DNA of 39,744 nt from Xenorhabdus griffiniae (GTDB taxonomy: Bacteria > Pseudomonadota > Gammaproteobacteria > Enterobacterales > Enterobacteriaceae). Position 1 is the first letter of the stretch, and every line of letters starts with the position of its first letter. Position numbers and translations under genes: made by a program. The notes under the pieces are model-generated. The model was given only the letters and a program-made list of their open reading frames with translations, did no database searches and was not told where the DNA came from. The DNA lies in contig NZ_JADEUF010000026.1 of assembly GCF_015163655.1 (NCBI RefSeq), positions 1 through 39,744 of the forward strand, in the 5' to 3' direction. This document shows positions 1-7,732 of this stretch, piece after piece.

Positions 1-75
1 AAATAAATATGAAGAATGGGCTATTTTATTTAAAATGTAAAGGGCTTAATGCTCAATGTAAGAAAGGTGAGTAAT

Positions 76-582
76 ATGTCAATTTTAGCCATTATTAAAG
101 GTACTCCTATTTGGGTTTGGATTTTATTTGTTTTTCTGATTAAACGGGGTATCAATGCGTTATATGACAGGGAAATGCGTATTGATCGGCTGTTTTTTAT
201 GCCGGTTTTGTTTTTAATATGGGCAATTTACAGTGTATTAAATGAAACGACATTTCCAAATTCGGCATTCCTGGCGCTTATTGTCGGTATTATTGTGGGA
301 GGGGGTATCGGATGGGGCTTATGGCGTAGTCAACCAAGATTAAGAAAAGGTAATGAAGATGGCTCAATCATTCGTTCAGGAACGCCTTTGAATTTGGGTC
401 TGATTCTTACTGTTTTTATAGTGAAGTTTATTATTTCTGCCATGATGAGTATTAACTCTAATTTGTTATATTCTTTCAATTTTAATTTACTTTTTGGTTT
501 TATTTGTGGGTTATCGGATGGCGTTTTTTGGGGAGGAACGCTTAATTTATTTATTCACTATGTAAATAATAAAAAGGAATAA
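76..582 (+). CDS. Small integral membrane protein of unknown function (168 aa)
   Basis: The frame is open from an ATG at 49. I prefer the ATG at 76 because a purine-rich ribosome-binding site (AAGAAAGGTGAG) lies just before it and the protein then begins MSILAIIKGTPIWVW. It is very hydrophobic, with about four to five predicted membrane segments separated by short charged loops (WRSQPRLRKGNEDG near the middle), and ends in NNKKE. The N-terminal TPxWVW pattern resembles a family of small uncharacterised inner-membrane proteins (possibly DUF6622, recalled rather than searched). It has no catalytic motif and no operon partner in the window. A 13-bp hairpin follows 43 bases after the stop. Function unknown. 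Confidence 0.7.
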   Translation: MSILAIIKGTPIWVWILFVFLIKRGINALYDREMRIDRLFFMPVLFLIWAIYSVLNETTFPNSAFLALIVGIIVGGGIGWGLWRSQPRLRKGNEDGSIIRSGTPLNLGLILTVFIVKFIISAMMSINSNLLYSFNFNLLFGFICGLSDGVFWGGTLNLFIHYVNNKKE

Positions 583-625
583 GGTGAAACTATTTTAAAT
601 AGCGTTTCAAAATGATAGGAGTACT

Positions 626-654
626 CCTTACCCCGCGCACTGCGCGGGGTAAGG
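626..654. terminator. Perfect 13-bp GC-rich hairpin between two plus-strand genes
   Basis: CCTTACCCCGCGC at 626-638 pairs perfectly with 642-654 around a 3-base loop. It lies 43 bases after the membrane-protein stop and 83 bases before the oxidoreductase start. There is no U-run after it, so it may be a REP-like or mRNA-stabilising hairpin rather than an intrinsic terminator. Confidence 0.5.
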
Positions 655-737
655 AACTCCAACATCTGATACTCTCAGTATTATGAAAACCTATTTAATA
701 GATAGTCATACCCATATGATCGAATAAGGAGAAACAA

Positions 738-1742
738 ATGTCAGTATATCCGTTTGATAAGGAAATGGTTGCGGTTGAGATTAGCCAGCCAGGAGAGCCT
801 GATGTTTTAACAATGATAAAAATGTCTATTCCTGAACTTAGCGCAGGGGAAATATTGGTTAAAGTGGCAGCCGCAGGTGTTAATCGCCCCGATGTGGCAC
901 AGCGACGTGGATATTATCCTCCACCAGCGGGTGCTTCTGAAATTCCAGGTTTGGAAGTTTCAGGTACAGTTGTTGCTGTTGATCCAGCTGTAACGCGCTA
1001 TGCTGTTGGTGATCAGGTATGTGCATTAATTGCAGGGGGAGGGTACGCTGAATATTGCAAAGTACATGAGAGTAACGCATTACCAATCCCTAAAGGTTAT
1101 AGTTTGTTGGAAGCTGCAGCATTACCAGAAACATTTTTTACGGTATGGGTGAATCTATTTCAACGTGGCAAGTTGAAAGCAGGTGAAACGGTTTTAGTCC
1201 ACGGCGGCACTTCGGGTATTGGCACTGTTGCCACTTTACTGGCAAAAACATTTGGTGCTTATGTGATTACCACTGTAGGTTCTCAAGAGAAACGTCAAGC
1301 CAGTTTGGCGTTAGGCGCTGATATTTCCATCAATTATAAAACGGAAGACTTTGTCGAACTCACTTTTCAGGCGACTAATGGCCGTGGTGCAGATGTGATA
1401 GTTGATCTTATTGCTGGTGATTATGTAGCAAAAAATTTTCAGGCGGCAGCTATAGAGGGCAGAATTATTCAAATTGGTGTGCAGAGTGGAAAGGCGAAAG
1501 CGCTTAACTTGATGCCCTTGCTGCAAAAACGTCTCACAATCACAGGTTCTACACTGCGTTCTCGTAGTGTTGAAGATAAAGCCAGTATTGCTCATGATCT
1601 ATGTGAGAAAGTTTGGCCTTTATTAGGGCAAGGGAAAATTAAGCCAAAGATTTTTAAAACGTTCCCACTCAGCCAGGCATCAAAGGCTCACGAATTGATG
1701 GAAAGCAGTGAACATATTGGGAAAATTATGCTGGTGGTATAG
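738..1742 (+). CDS. NAD(P)H-quinone oxidoreductase, PIG3/QOR family (MDR superfamily)
   Basis: A 334-aa zinc-independent medium-chain dehydrogenase/reductase. An N-terminal GroES-like domain (residues about 10-125, with [19 protein letters not shown]) is followed by a Rossmann domain with the nucleotide-binding stretch [16 protein letters not shown] at about residues 155-170. The structural-zinc cysteine cluster of alcohol dehydrogenases is absent, as expected for quinone oxidoreductases. The N-terminal pattern matches the PIG3 (TP53I3-like) branch better than the QorA branch. By family knowledge it would reduce quinones or enones with NADPH in the cytosol; the substrate here is not known. 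AAGGAG sits 7 bases before the ATG. The gene looks monocistronic and ends at a strong bidirectional terminator. Confidence 0.85.
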   Translation: MSVYPFDKEMVAVEISQPGEPDVLTMIKMSIPELSAGEILVKVAAAGVNRPDVAQRRGYYPPPAGASEIPGLEVSGTVVAVDPAVTRYAVGDQVCALIAGGGYAEYCKVHESNALPIPKGYSLLEAAALPETFFTVWVNLFQRGKLKAGETVLVHGGTSGIGTVATLLAKTFGAYVITTVGSQEKRQASLALGADISINYKTEDFVELTFQATNGRGADVIVDLIAGDYVAKNFQAAAIEGRIIQIGVQSGKAKALNLMPLLQKRLTITGSTLRSRSVEDKASIAHDLCEKVWPLLGQGKIKPKIFKTFPLSQASKAHELMESSEHIGKIMLVV

Positions 1743-1770
1743 GCGATTTTATTGGGTATTTGGGATGGAA

Positions 1771-1800
1771 AAATAGCCTGAATATCAATTCAGGCTATTT
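1771..1800. terminator. Bidirectional intrinsic terminator
   Basis: A 12-bp perfect stem, AAATAGCCTGAA (1771-1782) with 1789-1800, and a 6-base loop. It has A-tracts on the left and T-tracts on the right, so it can stop both the oxidoreductase transcript (+) and the tRNA-Ser transcript (-), which ends at 1810. Confidence 0.85.
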
Positions 1801-1809
1801 TATAGAAAA

Positions 1810-1899
1810 TGGCGGTGAGGGAGGGATTCGAACCCTCGATACGTTTTCACGTATACACACTTTCCAGGCGTGCTCCTTCAGCCTCTCGGACACCTCACC
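1810..1899 (-). tRNA. tRNA-Ser (anticodon GGA), copy 1
   Basis: On the minus strand this is a 90-nt class II tRNA: acceptor GGTGAGG paired with CCTCACC, D-arm GAGAGGCTGAAGG, anticodon loop CTGGAAA giving GGA, and a long variable arm built on GTATACGTGAAAACGTAT. A T-arm with GGTTCGAATCC and an encoded CCA end complete it. It is identical to the copy at 2031-2120. E. coli serX, also tRNA-Ser(GGA), lies next to ghrA, so its position fits ancestral synteny. Confidence 0.97.
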
Positions 1900-1989
1900 G
1901 AATTTTGTTTTGCTGCATTCAATAAGAATACACTATTGTAATCGCATTACTAATAAACCTAACCATTTAGGGTTAAATAGTCAGGCATT

Positions 1990-2016
1990 AAAAAAGCCTG
2001 ACCATTTTGTTCAGGC
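1990..2016 (-). terminator. Intrinsic terminator between the two tRNA-Ser genes
   Basis: Read on the minus strand, GCCTGA (2016-2011) pairs with TCAGGC (2001-1996) and is followed by a six-T run. It stands in the same place relative to the upstream tRNA as the 1771-1800 hairpin does to the downstream one, and its sequence is related. The duplication unit was therefore probably terminator plus tRNA. Confidence 0.7.
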
Positions 2017-2030
2017 TCTTTCGTAGAATA

Positions 2031-2120
2031 TGGCGGTGAGGGAGGGATTCGAACCCTCGATACGTTTTCACGTATACACACTTTCCAGGCGTGCTCCTTC
2101 AGCCTCTCGGACACCTCACC
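2031..2120 (-). tRNA. tRNA-Ser (anticodon GGA), copy 2
   Basis: A 90-nt tRNA identical to the one at 1810-1899, with encoded CCA and anticodon GGA reading UCC and UCU serine codons. It is the promoter-proximal copy, starting about 45 nt downstream of the predicted transcription start. The 131 bases between the two copies contain a terminator, so the distal copy depends on read-through or on a weak promoter of its own. Confidence 0.97.
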
Positions 2121-2172
2121 ATATTTTCTATTGCAGTGATTTCTCTTGAGTTCATCGCTGCAACGGGGCGCT

Positions 2173-2201
2173 ACTATAGGGAAAAGCAGGGCAGGCGTCA
2201 A
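2173..2201 (-). promoter_or_regulatory. Sigma-70 promoter of the tRNA-Ser genes
   Basis: On the minus strand, TTGACG (2201-2196) and TATAGT (2178-2173) are separated by exactly 17 bases. A GC-rich discriminator (GCGCCCC) follows the -10, as is typical of stringently controlled stable-RNA promoters. The start site would be near 2165. Confidence 0.85.
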
Positions 2202-2333
2202 CAGGCTGATGACGATTTTTTCAGGCTTTTTGACCGATTAGACAAATAAAAAACAATTTGTGTGGCGGATAGCCAATTACGGGAATAAAGGTGCTTTTTT
2301 TGTTGCAACAGATCATGGCAAATTTGTTAACCA

Positions 2334-2352
2334 GATAACATTATCATTATTT
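2334..2352. promoter_or_regulatory. Possible weak Fur-box-like site upstream of ghrA
   Basis: GATAACATTATCATTAT resembles the Fur consensus GATAATGATTATCATTAT with one base missing in the centre. It lies about 85 bases before the ghrA start, in a 316-base stretch (2121-2436) that otherwise holds only the tRNA promoter. The missing base would disturb the dyad, so this is a tentative call. Confidence 0.2.
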
Positions 2353-2436
2353 TCATTCCTGTCTTCCTCATTGGAGGCTTGCAACCTTTCAGCAATAAGT
2401 TAACCCTATTAGAAAAACAAAAAGGAATGAGATTTT

Positions 2437-3384
2437 ATGAACATCATTTTCTTTCACTCTTCCCCTAATTTTAATGGCGATGAATGGATTCAGGGAATAC
2501 AAGCTAGGTTACCTGAAGCTAACGTCCGGCAATGGATTAGTGGTGATAATGCCTCTGCTGACTATGCATTAGTTTGGTTACCTCCCTATGAAATGTTAGC
2601 TAACCGTCGGGATATCAAAGGAATATTTTCACTTGGGGCTGGAGTGGATGCCATCCTTCAGCAAGAATTAGCAAATCCAGGGACATTACCTAAAGGGATT
2701 CCGCTAATACGTCTTGAAGATACGGGCATGGCACAGCAAATGCAGGAATATACGGTTTCCTCAGTTTTATACTATTTTCGCCGCATGGATGAATATAAAC
2801 AATATCAAGAACAGCGTCTTTGGAACCCAGTGCCTGCCCATAATCGAGACGAGTTTGTCATTGGTGTCCTGGGGGCGGGCGTTTTGGGGCGTAGTGTTAT
2901 TGAAAAATTGAAAGAATTTGATTTCAATGTTCGCAGCTGGAGCCGAACACCAAAACAAATTGATCATGTCGAGAGTTTTTATGGGAAAGGGCAACTGGAC
3001 GATTTTCTTTCTGAATGTAAGGTATTGATTAATATCCTGCCGGATACGCCAGAAACTCGTGGTCTCTTAAATCTAGCATTATTCAGGCAGTTAAAATCTG
3101 GCTCATATGTGATTAATATTGCACGAGGCGCCCAATTGGTAGAGCAAGATTTGTTGACAGCCATTGATAAAGGTTATGTGGCGGGCGCGACTCTGGATGT
3201 ATTTGTTGAAGAACCGCTATCAAATTTTCACCCTTTCTGGACTCACCCACGCATTAATATCACGCCACATATCGCGGCTAAGACTATTCCTGATGAAGCT
3301 ATGGATATGATTTGTGACAATATTCGACGAATGGAAAAAGGTGAATCACCCATTGGCCTCGTTGATATGACACTTGGTTATTAA
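2437..3384 (+). CDS. ghrA: Glyoxylate/hydroxypyruvate reductase A
   Basis: A 315-aa D-isomer-specific 2-hydroxyacid dehydrogenase, close to the 312 aa of E. coli GhrA. It reduces glyoxylate to glycolate and hydroxypyruvate to glycerate with NADPH in the cytosol. The nucleotide-binding loop is GVLGAGVLG (about 143-151). The family's catalytic triad is visible as Arg230 (NIARGAQL), Glu258/259 (DVFVEEP) and His278 (TPHIAA). The start ATG follows AAGGAATGAG. Next to tRNA-Ser(GGA) it keeps the E. coli serX-ghrA neighbourhood. In E. coli, ycdX separates ghrA from ycdY; here only 83 bases separate them, with no ycdX. Confidence 0.93.
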   Translation: MNIIFFHSSPNFNGDEWIQGIQARLPEANVRQWISGDNASADYALVWLPPYEMLANRRDIKGIFSLGAGVDAILQQELANPGTLPKGIPLIRLEDTGMAQQMQEYTVSSVLYYFRRMDEYKQYQEQRLWNPVPAHNRDEFVIGVLGAGVLGRSVIEKLKEFDFNVRSWSRTPKQIDHVESFYGKGQLDDFLSECKVLINILPDTPETRGLLNLALFRQLKSGSYVINIARGAQLVEQDLLTAIDKGYVAGATLDVFVEEPLSNFHPFWTHPRINITPHIAAKTIPDEAMDMICDNIRRMEKGESPIGLVDMTLGY

Positions 3385-3467
3385 CAAGTCGCTTTACAGC
3401 AAGGCAGACGATTAGGACAATAACAGATATTTATTATTTAGATAAGTTATTGGAGGTGAATTAAACT

Positions 3468-4010
3468 ATGAACGAATTTTCTATTGTCTGCCGTATATTG
3501 GGAACATTGTTTAACCGAGCACCACAAGATCCTGTTTTGCAACCGGTAATCACCCTGATTGCTGAAGGAAAATTGAAACCATTGTGGCCTTTGGAGCAGG
3601 ATGAGTTATTGGATAGGTTGCAGAAAAGCAGTGAATTATCGGTGATTGAAGCCGATTATCATGCCTTATTTACTGGAGAATCTGCGAGCGTTGCAGTTTG
3701 CCGCTCTGATTATACTGATAAAGATGAAAGTGAAGTACGCCAGTTTTTGGTGGAGCGAGGCATGCCTTTGACTGATATTCCTGCCGATCAATTTGGTTCC
3801 TTATTGTTGGCAGCATCATGGTTGGAAGATCAGGCCGCAGAGGATGAAATCCAGGCCCAGATTAAGTTATTTGATGAATATTTGTTGCCTTGGTGTGGAC
3901 AATTTCTTGGTAAAGTCGAAGCCCATGCGACCAGTGGCTTTTATCGGACGTTGGCGATTATGACTCGAGAGGCATTGCAAGCGTTACGTGAAGAACTGGA
4001 AGTGGAGTGA
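3468..4010 (+). CDS. ycdY: TorD-family chaperone YcdY
   Basis: 180 aa, all-helical, collinear with E. coli YcdY (about 184 aa): MNEFSIVCRILG at the start, WPLEQDELLDRLQKS, ERGMPLTDIPADQFGSLLLAASWLEDQ in the centre and LLPWCGQFLGKVEAHAT near the end. TorD-like proteins are maturation chaperones; E. coli YcdY is described as helping metal loading of the neighbouring phosphoesterase YcdX. That partner gene is missing beside it here, so its client must be elsewhere or different. GGAGGTG lies 9 bases before the ATG. It may share a transcript with ghrA. Confidence 0.9.
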   Translation: MNEFSIVCRILGTLFNRAPQDPVLQPVITLIAEGKLKPLWPLEQDELLDRLQKSSELSVIEADYHALFTGESASVAVCRSDYTDKDESEVRQFLVERGMPLTDIPADQFGSLLLAASWLEDQAAEDEIQAQIKLFDEYLLPWCGQFLGKVEAHATSGFYRTLAIMTREALQALREELEVE

Positions 4011-4100
4011 CAACACATATAGATAAGCCAAGCGGTAAATAGCAACAACAAGTAAAAGCAGGTTATTTAATAAACTGCTCTTACTATTTTATCGATAATA

Positions 4101-4204
4101 TATACATTAAACTTCAAGTTGCAATTTACAACACGATATGAAACCTGATTTCTCCCCCGCTTCGCGGGGAGAAATCACACGCATCTTGAAGTTAGATTGG
4201 TATA
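4101..4204 (-). repeat. Dispersed palindromic element, copy A (reverse orientation)
   Basis: A 104-bp element running from TATACATTAAACTTCAAG to the reverse complement of TATACCAATCTAACTTCAAG. Its core hairpin is GATTTCTCCCC with GGGGAGAAATC. It ends 4 bases from the yceB stop codon and lies between the convergent ycdY and yceB genes, where the hairpin could serve as a terminator. The family is compared in the findings. Confidence 0.85.
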
Positions 4205-4208
4205 GAAA

Positions 4209-4772
4209 TTATTTATCAACCAAATCAATAATCAATTTACCGGGTTGAATTTTTAATCCTTTGGCTAATTTTAAAGCAGCGGCTTCGGACTTGCTTTTTT
4301 CTGGATTTAAGACATAAACCGGATGATCATCAAAAAACTCACTTAAAGACACATTTAAATAAGGGAGCAACGTCTTAATTGGCGTGGCGACTTTTTCTGG
4401 TGTGGTTTGGTAGTCTACGATTTCCAACCCGTTAATGAAAATAGCACCTTTTTCCGCATCAAATATCGGTTTAGCCCTAATAGTCAGTTTCATATCAGCA
4501 TGAACCGTTCCCAGCAAGGTCACTAATTGAACTTTTGCCAGAGTTGATAATTCAATTTTTTCTGGATCTTGGCGGCCGATCTGGCTGGATAAATCTCCCA
4601 GTGTGATATTGGCTTTGGTAGCGGCGGGCAGGCTGATTTGTTTTTGATAATGAACTCTTTTTAATAAATAATCATTCAGCAAGCCTTCATTAATACTGAC
4701 TTCCTTGAATTGATCACAGCCGCTGATTAACCCTGCCAGTAGCAAGATTGCCCCTAAGAAAAATCTTCTCAT
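4209..4772 (-). CDS. yceB: YceB-family lipoprotein (DUF1439)
   Basis: 187 aa, matching the length and layout of E. coli YceB. The N-terminus MRRFFLGAILLLAGLISGC is a lipoprotein signal with lipobox ISGC and Cys19 as the acylation site; Asp at +2 suggests inner-membrane retention by the Lol rule. The mature part carries the family's features: SQIGRQDPEKI, FDAEKGAIFINGLEIVD, and LLPYLNVSL followed by PVYVL. Molecular function is unknown in this family. It lies 68 bases downstream of mdtH on the same strand and could be cotranscribed with it; grxB, which sits between the two in E. coli, is absent. Confidence 0.88.
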   Translation of the reverse strand: MRRFFLGAILLLAGLISGCDQFKEVSINEGLLNDYLLKRVHYQKQISLPAATKANITLGDLSSQIGRQDPEKIELSTLAKVQLVTLLGTVHADMKLTIRAKPIFDAEKGAIFINGLEIVDYQTTPEKVATPIKTLLPYLNVSLSEFFDDHPVYVLNPEKSKSEAAALKLAKGLKIQPGKLIIDLVDK

Positions 4773-4840
4773 TGTTGTCTCCTTTTGTTTTCAATGAGCA
4801 GATCTTACACTAATTAATACTTAATTTGCTCATCATATGA

Positions 4841-6046
4841 TTAATGCTTGCTAATAATGATAGGTTCAATTTTCTTCCGGTTGAACTGGTGATGCAGGGC
4901 ATAAATGGTCACTAAACCCACCAATCCCAGCAAGAGCCACGGTAATTGCGGTATATTTAAGGCATGGCCTGTATCATAAAGCCACCCGCCACCGGTATAG
5001 CCCAACGCGCCTCCCAATGCCAACCCCAGTCGGCTGAATCCCATGTAACTGCCGCGTGCCCGTGGATCAGCCAGTGAAGCACTCAGGGTTTCACGTGCCG
5101 GCTCTGCTATTACCAGGCCCAGATAGAACAGACAAATCAGGCCAAAGATGAGATGCAATTGATTGACCCAACCGATTGGAAACATGCAAAGACTCATTAA
5201 AAACAAGCCAGCCATTAGGCGTTGCTCCTGCCGAAAATATTTCTCACTCCAGCGGGCGATGGGGTAGAGCAGTGTCAGAGAGATGACAGCTTCAATGGCA
5301 TACATCCACTTAACGGCGGTAGCTGTACCGGAAATTTCATGGATTATAATAGGAAACATCAACATAACTTGTACTGACAGGATAAAATAACCAGCTAATG
5401 TCAGTACGTAGTAAAAGAATCGACGATCTTTGATCACACGTCTCAGACCTTCCTTGATGGGGGTGCGAATTGTTGAGATACGGTATGCCGGCAGAAACAA
5501 AGCGTTAAATAGAGCGGCTAATACAAAGATTGTTGCGCCAATCCAGCAGACAATATTGAAATTATATTGCAGCAACCAGCTTCCTATCAGTGCACCAATG
5601 ACGGCGCCTGCACTATCTTGCATCAATAAAAGCGAATAGAAACGGTTACGTTCATGAGGGCGGGTTAATTTTATGACTAATGCCGCCCTTGGCGGATCGA
5701 ACAATGTCCCACCCAATCCAGATAAAATGCAGGAAAGGAGTAATATCCAGGGTTCAAATGCCATGGCCATCAAGGCAAAACCCACAGCCCGTAGTAACAT
5801 ACCTGTGACAATCATGGGCTTGGCACCGAACTTATCCGCTATAGCACCACCAAAGATACCTAATCCTTGTTGTACCAGTTGGCGCAAACCGAGTGCCAAA
5901 CCGACAATAACGGCAGCCCAGCCAAGTTGTTCGACGAAACGAATAGAAATTAAGGGAAAAACAACAAAAAATCCTAAAATAACGAGCAGATTATCGAATA
6001 AAAGAAAATATTTACCCAAGCTACGCGCTTGTGAAACTAATGACAT
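4841..6046 (-). CDS. mdtH: MFS multidrug efflux transporter MdtH
   Basis: 401 aa (E. coli MdtH 402 aa) with the 12-helix major facilitator layout. The N-terminus [19 protein letters not shown] and the region [20 protein letters not shown] are nearly those of E. coli MdtH. The loop 2-3 motif [14 protein letters not shown] corresponds to MFS motif A. It is an inner-membrane proton-coupled exporter, linked in E. coli to quinolone resistance on overexpression. The start ATG follows a weak GGTGC. It is divergent from rimJ across a 175-base promoter region. Confidence 0.93.
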   Translation of the reverse strand: MSLVSQARSLGKYFLLFDNLLVILGFFVVFPLISIRFVEQLGWAAVIVGLALGLRQLVQQGLGIFGGAIADKFGAKPMIVTGMLLRAVGFALMAMAFEPWILLLSCILSGLGGTLFDPPRAALVIKLTRPHERNRFYSLLLMQDSAGAVIGALIGSWLLQYNFNIVCWIGATIFVLAALFNALFLPAYRISTIRTPIKEGLRRVIKDRRFFYYVLTLAGYFILSVQVMLMFPIIIHEISGTATAVKWMYAIEAVISLTLLYPIARWSEKYFRQEQRLMAGLFLMSLCMFPIGWVNQLHLIFGLICLFYLGLVIAEPARETLSASLADPRARGSYMGFSRLGLALGGALGYTGGGWLYDTGHALNIPQLPWLLLGLVGLVTIYALHHQFNRKKIEPIIISKH

Positions 6047-6221
6047 TTTGCACCATTGGAATATGAAAAGATAAATGTGAATACTTTGTTATTTTGGACT
6101 TAATTTGAGTATTAAGGTAGAGGGATATAGATGATATTTTTTTATCGTCAGAGGGTGATTAAAAATGTCGTAAGCGCTAAATTACTTAATGAATTTTCCA
6201 GGGTAAATATCAGGAGAAAAC

Positions 6222-6800
6222 ATGTTTGGTTATCGTTCTGCATCTCCCAAGATTCGCTTTATTACGAATAGAATGGTTATTCGTGTGGTGTATGAACGGG
6301 ATACCTATAAATTGGCTGAATATTATGCAGAAAATAAAGATTTTCTTAAGCCATGGGAACCGACAAGAGATGGTAGTTTTTATCAGCCTTCGGGATGGAC
6401 AAATAGACTGAATTATATTGTGGAATTACAGCGGCAGGGATCGGCATTTAATTTTTTGTTATTAGATCCTAATGAAAATGAAGTGATGGGGATTGCTAAC
6501 TTCACTAATGTTGTACGGGGGGCGTTTTATTCCTGTTACCTTGGTTATTCTTTGGGCGAAAAATGGCAAGGCCAAGGATTAATGTATGAAGCTTTGCAAC
6601 CAACAATCCGTTATATGCAACGCCACCAAAAAATGCACCGAATTATGGCTAATTACATGCCACATAATCATCGCAGTGGAAATTTACTTAAGAAATTAGG
6701 TTTTGAACGGGAAGGTTATGCCAGGAACTATCTAATGATTGACGGCGTTTGGCAGGATCATGTGTTGACATCATTGATTGATGATTCTTGGGGGTTATAA
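6222..6800 (+). CDS. rimJ: Ribosomal protein S5 alanine N-acetyltransferase
   Basis: 192 aa GNAT-family protein matching E. coli RimJ (194 aa) from the first residues: [13 protein letters not shown], then [10 protein letters not shown] and the acetyl-CoA-binding loop region [15 protein letters not shown] at about 111-125. The tail [17 protein letters not shown] is typical of Rim acetyltransferases. It acetylates the N-terminal alanine of ribosomal protein S5 in the cytosol. AGGAG lies 5 bases before the ATG. It is the last core gene before the T6SS cluster and overlaps the kinase gene tail-to-tail by 6 bases, leaving no room for a separate terminator. Confidence 0.94.
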   Translation: MFGYRSASPKIRFITNRMVIRVVYERDTYKLAEYYAENKDFLKPWEPTRDGSFYQPSGWTNRLNYIVELQRQGSAFNFLLLDPNENEVMGIANFTNVVRGAFYSCYLGYSLGEKWQGQGLMYEALQPTIRYMQRHQKMHRIMANYMPHNHRSGNLLKKLGFEREGYARNYLMIDGVWQDHVLTSLIDDSWGL

Positions 6801-7709
6801 ATGTGTTGAAAAAATAGTAATGAATTCGGATATAGACAGTGGCCGTCTTGAGGGTTTTATTGCCAGGGCAGAGTCAATGGCATGCAGAAACGGTAAGGAG
6901 TATCCCGCTGGACGCAGTTTAACCAGCGGCTGATAATTATCTTCAAGATTGCGTACGATGCTGACCGGAGGGGGGGTGCCTACAATCAAGGTATAGAGTA
7001 CTGCCCCTAACGCATAGAGATCTGTCCAAGGGCCTTGTTGGTTTTTTTCATTGGCAGTGTATTGTTCAATGGGAGTAAAACCGGATCGAATGGTTATCTC
7101 TGTATCATCAGACAAGCGTGTTGTTGTCTGGCGGGTAGATCCTAAGTCCAGCAATATCGGTGATTGATTCTCCTGGATCAAAATATTGTCCAAAGAAATA
7201 TCGCGATGTAAGTAATTCTTTTGATGGAGCGTATTAAGTGCATCCAGCAAGGGAAACAGTATTTGACGAAGCCAATTTTCATTAATGAAATGTGGATGTT
7301 TTATCCTCAATTGATTTAATGTCATCCCTTTGTAAAAGGAAGCGGCTATATATGCTGTGCAGTTTTGTTGCCAAAAGCGCTGAAAGCGGGGAAGGCAGGG
7401 ATGTTCGAAACAGGACATCAAATGGGCTTCACGGATAAAATCTTGTAATCCAGCATAAAATTGTTTTTCTAACTTTTTTCCTCGTAAGTTGAGTTTCATA
7501 TCCTGGCGGCGTATAGCAAAAGAGTGGGGCGTATATTCTTTGATAGCAATAGATTGCTTGAGATGGTGATCCCAAACACGATACACAATACTGCCGCGGC
7601 TTTTGCCAATAACTTCTGAGATTTCAAATTCATTGAGGCAGTATCCGATTGGAAGAGGGTGAGTAAAGCCGATGTGACCACCGATATGTGTCCTGTAAAA
7701 ATTTTGCAA
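6795..7709 (-). CDS. T6SS-associated Ser/Thr protein kinase (PpkA-like kinase domain only)
   Basis: 304 aa, essentially one Hanks-type kinase domain. The glycine-rich loop is GKSRGS (35-40), the ATP lysine Lys57 (SIAIKEY), the C-helix glutamate Glu94, the catalytic loop HRDISLDN (168-175), the metal motif DLG (188-190, not DFG), GFTPIEQY (210-217) and Asp230 (TDLYALG). It lacks the transmembrane and periplasmic sensor parts of Pseudomonas PpkA. By family knowledge it would phosphorylate the FHA protein and activate T6SS firing. The start is a TTG 23 bases after the clpV stop with AAGAGA in front; no ATG lies nearby in frame before residue 71. It is the last gene of the cluster. No PppA-type phosphatase gene is seen. 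Confidence 0.85.
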   Translation of the reverse strand: MQNFYRTHIGGHIGFTHPLPIGYCLNEFEISEVIGKSRGSIVYRVWDHHLKQSIAIKEYTPHSFAIRRQDMKLNLRGKKLEKQFYAGLQDFIREAHLMSCFEHPCLPRFQRFWQQNCTAYIAASFYKGMTLNQLRIKHPHFINENWLRQILFPLLDALNTLHQKNYLHRDISLDNILIQENQSPILLDLGSTRQTTTRLSDDTEITIRSGFTPIEQYTANEKNQQGPWTDLYALGAVLYTLIVGTPPPVSIVRNLEDNYQPLVKLRPAGYSLPFLHAIDSALAIKPSRRPLSISEFITIFSTHL

Positions 7710-7732
7710 ATGGGCAATCTCTTGTTATCTGC

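Noticed and set aside
1959-2201. 80-codon minus-strand frame over a tRNA-Ser
   Set aside because: It runs straight through the tRNA gene and its promoter, so translation is not expected.
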